Below, in pieces: positions 51,501-60,903 of a DNA stretch of 64,000 nt; the first letter of the stretch is position 1; each line of letters begins with the position of its first letter. The stretch lies in NCBI GenBank assembly GCA_020636215.1, contig JACJYG010000015.1, positions 47,611-111,610 on the forward strand, written 5' to 3'. Below the pieces are notes generated by a model. That model was not told where the DNA came from. It saw only the letters and a list, made by a program, of their open reading frames with translations, and did not search any database. Source of the DNA: Lewinellaceae bacterium (GTDB lineage: Bacteria > Bacteroidota > Bacteroidia > Chitinophagales > Saprospiraceae). Both the position numbers and the translations under genes were made by a program.

Positions 51501-51850
51501 TTTACATGTCCATGAGTCGAGCATCCATTCAGGAAAACGAAAGCCAATTGACCCTTTTGCTGGCCAAGCAATTGTGCCAACCCCTCGCCGTAGGCGATTC
51601 CTCCTTCCAAAAACAGCTCTTCTTCTCCAGCATGTCCCGCATAGTGGAATATGCACATCCGATGGGCGAACCGGAGGAAAATTCCGGGCAAATCCTTCAC
51701 CCTGGCACTCTCTTCCCGGTGAATTTCCAACACTTCTTCATCGTGCAAGGGGCTAAAGCTTTGCAATAGTTGCTCGCTCTCTTCTTTTAAGAGGTCTAAG
51801 TGCAATTTATCGGCGCTGTTGGCATAACAAAAAACGAGAACTGGTTTCAT
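48563..51850 (-). CDS. CHAT protease - nSTAND ATPase - FGE-sulfatase protein, DGR target
   Basis: The product is 1095 residues. Residues 1-180 are a CHAT caspase-like protease, with His73 in HYAGHAG and Cys110 in FLNGCSTHG. Residues about 235-620 form an nSTAND ATPase: LDYFTREDARIFFGRGKWIQ, Walker A GQSGVGKSS at 280-288, Walker B GILWIFDQFEE. A helical linker (about 620-790) leads to an FGE-sulfatase, C-type-lectin fold (about 795-1095: LVKIPGGTFDMGAEG, DGYRLPTEAEWEFAASAK, GLHDMSGNVYEWCWDW). The last 38 codons are the DGR variable repeat. In effect a hypervariable sensor is coupled to an NTPase switch and a protease effector. Confidence 0.93.
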   Translation of the reverse strand: MKPVLVFCYANSADKLHLDLLKEESEQLLQSFSPLHDEEVLEIHREESARVKDLPGIFLRFAHRMCIFHYAGHAGEEELFLEGGIAYGEGLAQLLGQQKGQLAFVFLNGCSTHGHVKRLLELGVRAVIATSVPVGDTKAKEFARWFYQAIAKPENSLQNAFEYAVATLQTEHQRFQQVGITAVRGFELPHEKDGVFPWGLYYQEDQPETRDWKLADALENPFLGLPSLPESIRFPRHPFKGLDYFTREDARIFFGRGKWIQELFSRITDKDADPILLLCGQSGVGKSSLLHAGLWPRLEAAGWEIRYCRKGHLEYLEKHPLLASGRGQRGILWIFDQFEELVTLHPFQVMEYLTEFVQRLAGVFSSPPDSSMKILLSFRKEYVAEIEAELDKQPSLQDIYKRVYLEPIGKPGVEEVVRGITLTGLHKKRYGLTVAPRLPGLIANDITRDKQSNIAPALQILMTKMWEEAMKKSGTKPHFDESLYEQLKRQGLSLEDHLKKVLKELESSGEEARQSWARSGLVLDLLNYFVTPKLTAAEHAFEASIPGKSPGAKPIKEVYSHVEQLLRLIRFLQDKFLLTENAGDGTDATQNKKFRLSHDALGPIARSLFDASEQPGQRAWRIINAKGDYVLEQPDARRFSESDIEVILEGLQGMPAIEESLKKKIKDDEKYYQGQREKSFNLAYTAAERNIEHLEHEEALSNLNIAQREGLRPDEVREKGKTLVYPLAYLQSKASLEQAIQLIRSLPDGQGRHWESLAGMVKGLPERGLFEEVKAWLEKHEDGLHAKMQERFFPHLVKIPGGTFDMGAEGSERAFYVEEPVHTVSVDPFQLADTPVTCWQYGLYCLATGRPLPRDAGFGRGSRPVVNVSWYEAVVYANWLSQQHNLSPVYELPEIPADPNDLHQKGVDWDSITHWEADGYRLPTEAEWEFAASAKIEKTFFGGTKIKKWRFGNGKDVASPDEINFDASSGSNDYAIKRGWMSRIRKDKFRAASTPVKEFEKSNQNPFGLHDMSGNVYEWCWDWFSGDLSDQPDKYYQECKNKGTVHNPRGAKSGNLRVVRGGSWLALAYACRSCYRFRYVPILQYYNSGFRVSRR
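48568..48682 (-). other. DGR variable repeat (VR)
   Basis: It covers the end of the target gene up to its stop codon. Compared with the template, it changes 12 residues: N to L, D to A, N to L, N to Y, E to A, N to F, N to Y, N to V, N to L, N to Y, N to Y and I to S. Fixed positions (CRSCYR, GFRVSR) form the structural frame. The unchanged 3' part near GGTTTTCGGGTGTCCCGG is the expected recognition (IMH-type) region. Confidence 0.95.
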
Positions 51851-52250
51851 GGTGGTTCTTCTCTGGTATTGTCAACTAATGTAATCAGAAAATCGAGATG
51901 GGAAGCATTTTAAAGAGGTAATTTATGTAGCCCCGGCTCTTTGGGCTTTGAAAAGGGATAGTGATGATTGAAACACGAGTGCCGAAGTTTAATAACCCCA
52001 AACATTCGCTGGAGGACCTAGCTTTATTACTGCCAATTTCAGTACAGAAAATGCCATCAGGCTAACGCAACCTAAATAGTAATGAAGCCGTATCATAATG
52101 GAATACGATTAACCAAAAAGAAAACATAAATAGGACCCCGTTAGAATTTTGAAAATTTCTAACAGTACACATTTGTAAAGCCGTACAAGTAAGCCCACAA
52201 TCCAACCTCGCAAAAAAGCCATATTTCACCACATTCGACCCATTGATACG
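51851..52250. other. Intergenic, with a palindrome
   Basis: About 400 AT-rich bases between divergent genes. GTTAGAA (52141-52147) and TTCTAAC (52157-52163) form an inverted repeat about 90 bases before the next start codon, possibly an operator. No gene is seen. Confidence 0.45.
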
Positions 52251-55200
52251 ATGAGTAAACAGAAATTTATAGCTGAACTAAACAAGAGACGTTCAGACTT
52301 TAATGACAGCGATCAAGCTGAAATGATGGCTAATCTCCTTGACACTGTTTCAAGCGATATCTATTCAGAGAGCCAACGTTTTGTGTTTGAACTAATCCAA
52401 AATGCTGATGATGCAGCTCAGGGAGCAAATAATGAGGTTCACTTTGAATTTTTACCTAATTGCTTAATCGTTTCTCACAACGGTACTCCTTTTAATGAAA
52501 ATGACATCAATTCCTTAACAAGCGCAGGAACGAGCACAAAAAAAGACGACCAAACCAAAACAGGGTATAAAGGAATTGGATTCAAATCTGTATTCGGTAA
52601 ATCTGATCGGGTTACGATTTTCTCTGACGGTTTTCAATTTCGGTTTGATAAATCATTTCATAGTGCCAAACTCCCTTGGCAAATAATTCCTATTTGGACT
52701 GAACTCACAAACCTTGAAAAGAACATTGCTGACTTTCTGACTTCAAGCAATTACAAGGTTTCTACGGCAATTGAAATCAGCGGTGCAAATTCATTACAAA
52801 ATGACCTTGATGAATTACTTGCAAGTGGACAGATACTACTCTTCTTGCGAAAAACCACCAAAATTTCAGTTTCTAAAAATGGTAAAGCAACCTACTCGAT
52901 CGAGAAAAGAATTGTCAAACAAGGTGAGGTGTTTAACGAAGTTACACTAAGCAAGAACGGTAAAAAACTAAGCACATGGATTGTTAAAACATTTGAAAAA
53001 ATATCTGTTCCGGCAGAAACCAGATCTGAACTAAAGAAAGACGACAAAACACCGGACAAGCTCAAGGGCGCTGATTTTACTGAAATCTCTTTTGCAGCAA
53101 GAATTGACGATGGAAAACTTAAACCGCTTAAAGGAGAGGATAGTTTGGTATTTACCTACTTACCAACCAAAGTTCTCGAATTTGAATTTCCGTTTCTCGT
53201 AAATGGAAGCTTCATAACAAATGCGGCAAGAGAAGGTCTTCATGAGGACCGGGTATGGAATCAATGGTTATTTCAATTAGTCGCTGAAAAACTGATTGAC
53301 TGGTTAGCATCATTTGAGAATACAGAGTTTAAATATCAAATACTTCATCTCCTTCCACAAAAGTTCAACTCGCATCACAATGAACTTAAGAAAGCTTTTG
53401 ATGAATCTATTGAGAAGGCCATACTGGAAAAGCCCTTTGTATTGTCAAAGAATTCAAGGGTGAAAAAAGCCTCGGAACTTATAGTTGACAAAACTGGTCT
53501 ATCTGAATTGGACTTTATTTCAAGTGAGGTTGTAATTAATTACATAAATGAACACCAGAAGACGAACTACGCCGGTGACTGTTTTATTCACCCCTACATT
53601 CAGAGAAAAGATAAGTTACGTGCGATAGGGACAAAGTTCTTCGATATGGATAGTTTGGAATTCTTTTTTCTCTCACCCATTTTTACTTCTTATCATCAAC
53701 TACTAGAGAATTTTGGACTTATCAAGTACTTTCATGACAAGGCTCGGAAAGACGAAACAAAAGAGTGGCATGAAAAACTCAAAACCATTCCGTTCATTTA
53801 TACCGAAGGAAAAGTATTGAAAAGTCCTAAGACTGTGTGTTTCCCTTCAATGGCGTTTGAAACAGAATTCGGTGATGGAGTATCGGTGATTCATGATCAG
53901 GTTTACGCACAGATTGACAATAACGGTAAAGTAAGAAATTGGCTGGAATCATTAGGTGTAAAAGAGCCTTCGGATTCGGCTTATCTTGAAAACGAGATTA
54001 TCGCAAACATTGAGGAATGCATCAATACTGAAAATTACCTAAAAACAACCAGGTATCTTTTCAACCAACACAAAAAAGGGCTTCTCTTAGACCATCATTA
54101 TGAGAGCCTTCAGGAGCTGCGATTATTTACCACAAGCGAGGAATTTATTGCCGCTGATCAGTGCTATCTGTCAGACCTGTATGAGCCACTTCTGCTTTTA
54201 GAAGCAGTAAATAAAAATGGCAAGTATGTTTCCGAGACATACAAACAACCGAATGATTTTTCCAGTGAGTGGAAAACCTTTTTCCTTAAAATCGGAGTAA
54301 GTGAGAATATCTCAATTATTCGCACCAAAACAAGTATCCATGCGGCTAACGGAACTATTGAACCTGCTTACTTTCGGGAAATGGGAGAGGATGCCAAAAA
54401 AGGACATAGTTATCCTCATTTAGTAGGTTCATCTAACTCAATAGTCTTAGACAGAATTAGATTCTCAGAATTTGCCAAAGACCATAAGTTCTCAAAGATT
54501 TTTTGGAAACAAGCTATTGGAAATATTAATCCTGATGAGATTAGACAATACGCCTACATGCCATGGGGATATTTTGGAAGCCAAGAACCTATTGAAAACT
54601 ACTTTTTTTGGAGTGTTAGAAATTCCAAAATATTCCCAGCAACTACCAAACAGTGCCTCAAAGCAAGCGAGATTTTCATTAATGACAAACAGATTGTTGA
54701 AATAGCAGATAAACATTTGCCTGTTTTCGATTTTGTAGGAAGCCTTCCCGAAAACTGGAAACAGTTACTCCCCTTCAAGCGAAGACTGGAACTTGAAGAC
54801 TATCTAACTATTTTGTCGAAAATCTCTGATAAGACAGAGGACGGTGATAATTCTGTAACGAAAATTGACCTCAAAAGAATTGGTTTAATCTATAACAAAC
54901 TTTCAGTATTACTTCCAGACTTATCAGAGGAAAAAAAGAACATAATAACTGAGTGGGCAAACACAAACGAACTTCTTTCAACAACAGGAGACTTTGAACC
55001 TGTTAATGAACTTAAATGGATAAAGATCGAAGGATTTACAACCACCAGCGAAAATCTTAAAGTCATACAAATTCCTAAAAAATGTGAGGCAAATACACCA
55101 GAATTTGAAAACCTAATTGCCCTTTTAGATATACAGGTAATCAACAAGTTCGATCCAGTTTTCGATGATCCCATACGGGACTATTCTATAAAAAACAGAA

Positions 55201-56198
55201 TAGAACGAATCCTTCCGTATTTTTCAGCAATTGTAGGAAAGAAACAGTACGTTGATACAGAAAGTGAATTTAAACGAATTTATCTTCTAATCGATCAGGT
55301 TATGTTCTGTTCAGCGTCACAAATAAAACTCACATTCAAACATCAAGACGAATTAATTGAAGGCCCCAAGCTTTATGCTTTCAGGGAACAAAACCAAATA
55401 TACTTTAAAGGCCGCTGGAGAAATCCTCTCACAATGTTCGCGGTTATCCCTGAAATTACCGCAATAATGGGTATCAGTGGATTAGAAGACGAATTACGTT
55501 TGTTACTCGAATTGGAAGAAGAACAAGAAATACAAGAGTGGCTCACAAGTCAAGGGATTGATTTGGAAACTGTCCCTGCTATGCGGAAGTTCTCTATACC
55601 AGCGAAGCGCACTGGAGATAATGGAACACCATCCATAACGCATGAATCTAATCTTGATAACGGAAGCCAAGGGGTAATCAGGGGATTTGATCCGAATGAG
55701 ACTTTTCAACCTGAGATTTCTCCGAATGACTTTGATGTAACTACAATAATGGCAGAAAACAAAATCATAAATACAGGCAGCTTAGTAGCTGAACCTACTA
55801 TTGACTATCCCGAAATATCAAAGACAGAAGTTCGCGAGGACATAGGCAGATGGTGCGAGGAGTTTGTAGATAAATACTTGAGAGAAAACGGAAGCCAGAA
55901 TTCAAAAATATTATGGATGAATAATGACGGAGAGAGTGGAAAGCCTTATGACTTTGAAGTGTTGGAAAATGGGAATACCAAATACATTGATGTTAAGGGA
56001 ACGCCATCTTCAGAGAAGGATGTTGCCTACATGTCACCTACTGAATGGGCTTTCATGTTTGAGAAAGGCGAAAACTATTCCCTTTACCGCGTCTATAACG
56101 CGGGTAAAAAATCAGCAAGAATAACAGTAACGAATAATCCGAGTAGTGCAATAGAACAAGGAGGACTTATGCCAAACCCAATTATAATAAGACTATGA
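52251..56198 (+). CDS. Sacsin-like HSP90-type ATPase with DUF3883 (NO VEIN) nuclease-like domain
   Basis: The product is 1315 residues. The N-terminal 220 are a sacsin/HSP90-type GHKL ATPase: FVFELIQNADDAAQGANNEV, TSAGTSTKKDDQTKTGYKGI and GFKSVFGKSD give the N, G1 and G2 boxes. The long middle has no clear domain. The C-terminal 130 carry DUF3883 (IGRWCEEFVDKYL; KPYDFEVLENGNTKYIDVKG), a PD-(D/E)XK-type fold. Proteins of this type occur in defence islands beside restriction and BREX systems. It stands alone, divergent from the DGR target. AT-rich composition suggests recent acquisition. Confidence 0.85.
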   Translation: MSKQKFIAELNKRRSDFNDSDQAEMMANLLDTVSSDIYSESQRFVFELIQNADDAAQGANNEVHFEFLPNCLIVSHNGTPFNENDINSLTSAGTSTKKDDQTKTGYKGIGFKSVFGKSDRVTIFSDGFQFRFDKSFHSAKLPWQIIPIWTELTNLEKNIADFLTSSNYKVSTAIEISGANSLQNDLDELLASGQILLFLRKTTKISVSKNGKATYSIEKRIVKQGEVFNEVTLSKNGKKLSTWIVKTFEKISVPAETRSELKKDDKTPDKLKGADFTEISFAARIDDGKLKPLKGEDSLVFTYLPTKVLEFEFPFLVNGSFITNAAREGLHEDRVWNQWLFQLVAEKLIDWLASFENTEFKYQILHLLPQKFNSHHNELKKAFDESIEKAILEKPFVLSKNSRVKKASELIVDKTGLSELDFISSEVVINYINEHQKTNYAGDCFIHPYIQRKDKLRAIGTKFFDMDSLEFFFLSPIFTSYHQLLENFGLIKYFHDKARKDETKEWHEKLKTIPFIYTEGKVLKSPKTVCFPSMAFETEFGDGVSVIHDQVYAQIDNNGKVRNWLESLGVKEPSDSAYLENEIIANIEECINTENYLKTTRYLFNQHKKGLLLDHHYESLQELRLFTTSEEFIAADQCYLSDLYEPLLLLEAVNKNGKYVSETYKQPNDFSSEWKTFFLKIGVSENISIIRTKTSIHAANGTIEPAYFREMGEDAKKGHSYPHLVGSSNSIVLDRIRFSEFAKDHKFSKIFWKQAIGNINPDEIRQYAYMPWGYFGSQEPIENYFFWSVRNSKIFPATTKQCLKASEIFINDKQIVEIADKHLPVFDFVGSLPENWKQLLPFKRRLELEDYLTILSKISDKTEDGDNSVTKIDLKRIGLIYNKLSVLLPDLSEEKKNIITEWANTNELLSTTGDFEPVNELKWIKIEGFTTTSENLKVIQIPKKCEANTPEFENLIALLDIQVINKFDPVFDDPIRDYSIKNRIERILPYFSAIVGKKQYVDTESEFKRIYLLIDQVMFCSASQIKLTFKHQDELIEGPKLYAFREQNQIYFKGRWRNPLTMFAVIPEITAIMGISGLEDELRLLLELEEEQEIQEWLTSQGIDLETVPAMRKFSIPAKRTGDNGTPSITHESNLDNGSQGVIRGFDPNETFQPEISPNDFDVTTIMAENKIINTGSLVAEPTIDYPEISKTEVREDIGRWCEEFVDKYLRENGSQNSKILWMNNDGESGKPYDFEVLENGNTKYIDVKGTPSSEKDVAYMSPTEWAFMFEKGENYSLYRVYNAGKKSARITVTNNPSSAIEQGGLMPNPIIIRL

Positions 56199-56834
56199 TT
56201 TACAGAAAGCCAGCACATTGCAAATTCGGGGGAAAATAAAAAGCATGATGCCCCAATCGAGTAAATGGCCCACCCTGGCACCTACATCAACATTGCTCGT
56301 TACGACGTATCATCGTACACGGGTAAAGGGTTAGGGCTCCCGCTCTACAGAAGCAGCGTTACACGCGAATGGCTAAGGGCAGGAGCCCTGTCTCCCTACA
56401 ACCTCACGTTAAATAAAATAGCTTCCGCAGGCTTATGGAGTCCAGCAAAACGTTGCGGCTTAGTTTCCTGGACTTTTAAACGGAGCCCAAAAAAACCAAC
56501 CATTTTTTGGAAAGCCTCGAATCCCGTCAATTTTCAGTACAACAATCCCATGCCTTTTGATGAACTCCAAAAATTGGGCCTAACAGGTGCCCGGCAGCCC
56601 ATTTATACGGCCGATTGGGTGGAATGCAAATCGTTATACTGCTCAAAGAAAGGACAGGAGAATTTGGAGTTTTCCGGGCCGGGCAGTATAAGATCATTAT
56701 TATCATCTATATCAGCGATCTCAACATCTATGGTAGAATCACCCTTCGAGCCAAAACCAATTGATTTTGTAAACTTGCCGGTTCCGTCATTTACACCAGC
56801 AGGGGTACTGTTAAGTTTGAACGCTGTGCAGGCC
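56199..56834. other. Intergenic, no convincing gene
   Basis: Open frames exist on both strands in 56265-56936, but neither shows a recognisable domain. A - strand stretch (GTGKFTKSIGFGSKGDSTID and EIADIDDNNDLILPGPENSK) looks protein-like and may be a remnant or the frameshifted end of the metalloprotease gene at 56835. It is not reported as a gene. Confidence 0.35.
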
Positions 56835-59825
56835 TTAGGGTGTTGTTTGGCGTTGTATGTAGTTGCCATGAGGCAAATTTGGATAGAGTTCCGCACTCCC
56901 GTCCTCATAGGTGATCCAGATTTTTTTGCTACTTAACCCAGCTTGATAAAATTCTATGCACTCAACTTTTGCTACCTCTGTCCGAAATTGGAAAGAATTA
57001 AGAGGGCCTACGGTTAATGACAAAATACCTGTTGCACTATTAAAGAAAAAATTAGCCTCTCCGAATTTGTAACTCTCTGAAGAAGGCATGGTGTGGATAG
57101 TGTAAGCGTGTAGTTTCGTTCGGTTAGCACTGAAATAGCCTCCATCCACAGCTTGGCCATTGCTTCTTGTTCCTGCTTTATACACGGGAGACGACTGTTG
57201 AGAATACAGATAACTTGTTTTATCAGGATTCATAAGGTTGGCATTTTGCCGAATCAATTGAAACCCATTTTCGGTCAACTCATAGACATTATCCGAAGTT
57301 CCATCGTAGAGAAAATTGTATTCAAAACGCCAATCAGAGCGCTTAATAATTGGGTCACAAACCATACTCATATCAATCTCCTTGTTTTCTGGCAGGGTGT
57401 ACATCTTTCTCATGCCAGGATCATATGCACAGAGTACTCCATTGCCCTCATGTCTGCCCATGCCCATGCGTAAGATGAGGCGGTGCGAAATTGCTGAGGC
57501 ACTACTCCCAGGCAAGGGCTGAGTCTCATATTCATCACATGAAACGACTACTGGATCGGCATCACAAACCACTTCCCTTATGCCGTTATCTATCCTGTAC
57601 AGCGTTATATTTTCGAGTACAAACTCCACAGATCCGCACATAAAGTTATCACAGGCACCGGCGCTTAAATTGGCCTTAGGGTGAGCTTGTTCGGTTCCAT
57701 CTACATCTACCATGTAGGTTTGGTTACAAACATCATAAGAGGCTATGACTCCACCTGTCTTTTCATTGATACAGACTTCTTCCCCTATTTTAAACAAGCC
57801 AAGAATTTCAGGTGGCGGACTTGAAGGGTCATTGGCAGGGGTAATGGCAATAGAGATACTTGGGTTTTTACCGAAGTTGTCAAGATTTCGAGGAGTAGGA
57901 GTGATACTGATATTTCTAATGGAAACTGAAAAAAAACGATCTTCAGCTTCTTCCATATTTAATTGAATGCCGATGTTAGCAGAACGAGTTGAACCATTAT
58001 TTACATTGCGCGATACAGGCTGCGGTGAACTACTGCTTGCAATGAGTTCTCCACTACCCGCTGGTATCATTTCACTAGGTAGCTGTTTTTCTCCACTTCG
58101 TAAGTAAAGGTTTAGTTGATCGGATGACTCCACACCTATAGCTTCATATTCTATATTTAAACTGTAACCACTGTTTGAAGCTAAATGGATGAAAGGTGTG
58201 AAAGCCCAAGCATCATGTTGATTTTTGAAGTCAATATTATCTTCAAAGTCAGTTGGGTTACCATTTTTATCTACGAGGCTATACCTTCCAAAATCAATCT
58301 CTCCTTCCCCAAAGGTAGGAAAATGAACTCGCCCCCCCTCCTCAGCAAACGAAAGCCATCCTCCATTTTCTGAGTAGGAGGCGTAACTACGAACATCAAT
58401 CACAGGAAAAGGATAAGCTTGAGGGGTTATGTTGATTGCACTACCTAGGATATTAATAGAGGCATAGCTATAATCAAACCCTCCTCCCCAACTGTCAGTC
58501 CAGTCACCCCCGACTACAATCTGTTGGTTGTTATGATCTAGTAGAGAACCATTTGCGATTGTTACATTCCCGTTTATTTTGGTATTGCTATTGAGCCTTA
58601 CCCAGGAATTTGATTCCTCTGTACCTATGGCTAGGTTATGCAAATAAGAACTTCCGCTGAGTTGGAGTTGAAGGGGTTTGTCCAAATTTGTTTGCATAAT
58701 TAGGATACCACCTGTGGCTTCAAATGTACCTCCACTGATCAGATGTCCCTGAATGCCCATAGTTCCTCCACTCATACTTATTGTGCCTCCGGCCTGTACG
58801 ATCAAATTTCTAGCAAGATGCTGCCCACTGCTGATCTTTGGGTAGTTGGGCTGTCCAACTGGAATCACTACATCATCAATACTTCTTGGCACGGTACCCG
58901 TGGACCAATTCTCTCCAATATTCCAATCCGAATCGACGCATCCTGTCCAGGTAAGGGTACTCAAACGGTTTTGGGCGATGGCGGGGCCCGTTTCATTCAT
59001 GGTTCTTCGGGCATCTGCATAATCGGCATTCCCAAGCAGAGCACCTCGGAAGCTTAGGCCTGGGTTGGAGTAAAAAGGGACTGTACCGAATCCCTTCCTT
59101 GGAGGATTGACTCTATCACGATATTTATATGCACCTACAATGGTGCTTGGCGTATAGTTGTCGCCACTATAACCATGCGCATATGGAAAAATAGCACTAC
59201 AAAATGACATTCCACCTATATTGTAGCAATCTCCTGGCCCACAATCGCAGTGATTATTATCATCTGGGTTATCATTACAGTCTGGAAGATCTGGGCAATC
59301 CGCATCATGCATAACTCCCATGGTATGCCCGAATTCGTGTACAAAAACAGAGGTTGCACCTGCTCGACACACCCCCCATCTAGCCCTAACGTTTTCTCCT
59401 TGCAAACTATAAAGGCCGTCATTCCTTCCTCCTCCTAGATCGTTGCACACAAGCATCACGACATCAGCATGGTATTGATCTCGGAGCTTATGCACAATGC
59501 CAAGTCCAGCGCTTCCCTCTCTCAAATTATCAAGGTCAACTGATGTATTTTGGGAGGGATAACTTATTAGTTGACTGTGTACAAGCGCCAGTCTTAAATT
59601 GATGTCACTATTTCGAAGGGAATTGTTTGTACTTTGAATGGTTTCATCAATCCATGTACTTACATCATGAGTTTCGCCAAATTTAGTGTATTGAGTATTG
59701 TTGTAAACGATCAGAATATCAATGATATCGCCATTGTCATTGTATGCATCTACATTTTGCCCGTAAGCCTGCACGCAGGCCGCTAGGGAAGCGATTAATA
59801 AAAAGAGTTTGAAAAAATTATTCAT
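56835..59825 (-). CDS. Secreted zinc metalloprotease (metzincin, M12-like)
   Basis: The product is 996 residues. I chose the ATG at 59825 because it gives a signal peptide (MNNFFKLFLLIASLAACVQA, cut before YGQN), although the frame extends 22 codons further. Residues about 25-260 are a reprolysin-like protease: VFVHEFGHTMGVMHDADC carries HExxHxxGxxHD, the three His zinc ligands and catalytic Glu. The rest is beta-rich: a repeat-like stretch (NLIVQAGGTISMSGGTMGIQ, INGNVTIANGSLLDHNNQQI) followed by two further domains with Cys pairs. It probably degrades extracellular or host proteins. Confidence 0.85.
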   Translation of the reverse strand: MNNFFKLFLLIASLAACVQAYGQNVDAYNDNGDIIDILIVYNNTQYTKFGETHDVSTWIDETIQSTNNSLRNSDINLRLALVHSQLISYPSQNTSVDLDNLREGSAGLGIVHKLRDQYHADVVMLVCNDLGGGRNDGLYSLQGENVRARWGVCRAGATSVFVHEFGHTMGVMHDADCPDLPDCNDNPDDNNHCDCGPGDCYNIGGMSFCSAIFPYAHGYSGDNYTPSTIVGAYKYRDRVNPPRKGFGTVPFYSNPGLSFRGALLGNADYADARRTMNETGPAIAQNRLSTLTWTGCVDSDWNIGENWSTGTVPRSIDDVVIPVGQPNYPKISSGQHLARNLIVQAGGTISMSGGTMGIQGHLISGGTFEATGGILIMQTNLDKPLQLQLSGSSYLHNLAIGTEESNSWVRLNSNTKINGNVTIANGSLLDHNNQQIVVGGDWTDSWGGGFDYSYASINILGSAINITPQAYPFPVIDVRSYASYSENGGWLSFAEEGGRVHFPTFGEGEIDFGRYSLVDKNGNPTDFEDNIDFKNQHDAWAFTPFIHLASNSGYSLNIEYEAIGVESSDQLNLYLRSGEKQLPSEMIPAGSGELIASSSSPQPVSRNVNNGSTRSANIGIQLNMEEAEDRFFSVSIRNISITPTPRNLDNFGKNPSISIAITPANDPSSPPPEILGLFKIGEEVCINEKTGGVIASYDVCNQTYMVDVDGTEQAHPKANLSAGACDNFMCGSVEFVLENITLYRIDNGIREVVCDADPVVVSCDEYETQPLPGSSASAISHRLILRMGMGRHEGNGVLCAYDPGMRKMYTLPENKEIDMSMVCDPIIKRSDWRFEYNFLYDGTSDNVYELTENGFQLIRQNANLMNPDKTSYLYSQQSSPVYKAGTRSNGQAVDGGYFSANRTKLHAYTIHTMPSSESYKFGEANFFFNSATGILSLTVGPLNSFQFRTEVAKVECIEFYQAGLSSKKIWITYEDGSAELYPNLPHGNYIQRQTTP

Positions 59826-59991
59826 GCCTAAATTTCTTAAAAAATCTTTTGGGTAATCAAGAAGTAAATATTTGGTGAACAATAAAGTCAATAAGGGCTA
59901 TTGGAACTGATAAATAGATGGATCAGTTTCGATAGTTGGGCCACTTACCGACATTATTTAAATAGAATCTTACTCCGTAAGCGGTCATCTC

Positions 59992-60594
59992 TCAATGGAC
60001 TGTACAATCGAAAAGCATATAAAGATCATCAGGGTTCTCAATGACAACTCTTCGTTTGAGGGTAGGTGTAGGAAGCAGTGGTGCGTTGAGAGCAGTGACC
60101 ATAAAAAAGCTTGCATCTTTTTTAAATATATCTGTTCCATTGTTGGGATCTATCCTCAAAACAAAGCCACTGTGGCGCAAAAATCGATCAGGGAAATTTT
60201 CGCTTTGAAACGAATAGCCGTCACCTATTAGCCCTTTAATTGGTTTGAAGCTTGCATCTTTTTTGAACAAATCGCTATTGTCATTTTTATGCAAGTACAT
60301 GACAAAGCCTGAGTGTCGGAGGTAATGTCCTGGGAAATTAACAGATTCAAAAGATACATGACCTGCTTGACCAGATAATGAGGGAACAACCACGAAAGAA
60401 GCGTCATTTCTGTCTAGGGTAGACGTAATGTCTGTAAGCTTAACCCTGGAACTTTGATGCCGGATATATTTATCTGGATAATTTGAGGATTGAAATGATA
60501 GCGTAGTATCTCCAATCAAGTCGGCTGATAAATCCTGGGCAAAGCTGCTTATCGCAACGACCAGCAGGATGATGGATGTAATGATAGATTTCAT
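59992..60594 (-). CDS. Secreted AbfB-like (CBM42-type) beta-trefoil protein
   Basis: The product is 200 residues, with a signal peptide (MKSIITSIILLVVAISSFAQ). The mature part has three related units: LSFQSSNYPDKYIRHQSSRV, VSFESVNFPGHYLRHSGFVM and YSFQSENFPDRFLRHSGFVL, each followed by a DIFKKDASF-type end. This is the AbfB domain of arabinofuranosidases (a beta-trefoil that binds arabinose side chains). There is no catalytic domain, so it is likely a sugar-binding or surface protein. It lies 166 bases upstream of the metalloprotease gene on the same strand. Confidence 0.85.
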   Translation of the reverse strand: MKSIITSIILLVVAISSFAQDLSADLIGDTTLSFQSSNYPDKYIRHQSSRVKLTDITSTLDRNDASFVVVPSLSGQAGHVSFESVNFPGHYLRHSGFVMYLHKNDNSDLFKKDASFKPIKGLIGDGYSFQSENFPDRFLRHSGFVLRIDPNNGTDIFKKDASFFMVTALNAPLLPTPTLKRRVVIENPDDLYMLFDCTVH

Positions 60595-60629
60595 TGATAT
60601 GATATAAAGTAATTTATGATTGCCTACTC

Positions 60630-60720
60630 AGTAGCCTAGCATATTTAAATTATTAACAAATTATTGATAGATAACTGATAATCAGCCATATGATTTATAA
60701 AATAATTATGCTAGGCTACT
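60630..60720. repeat. 91 bp AT-rich inverted repeat
   Basis: AGTAGCCTAGCATA (60630-60643) and TATGCTAGGCTACT (60707-60720) are perfect 14 bp arms around an AT-rich middle. It sits between the AbfB-like gene start and the IS element. It could be a small palindromic element or a regulatory site. Confidence 0.55.
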
Positions 60721-60903
60721 TCTCTTCCGGATTTTCGGCACCCTCCTTTGAACAGTAAGTATATCTTGCGATCCTCTAGTTGGAGGTATTAAGCGCCTTC
60801 CCCTTTTTGGGTTTGAAATCCACTAAAATGAGGAAGGGCTTCATCTAAATTCTCTGGTCCTCTTATCTGCCTTTCGGCTATATGATTTTTAAATACTTTA
60901 TTT

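Noticed and set aside
56265..56936. 223-residue + strand frame overlapping the metalloprotease end
   Set aside because: It has no signal, domain or codon pattern, and it runs antisense into a well-supported gene. Treated as chance.
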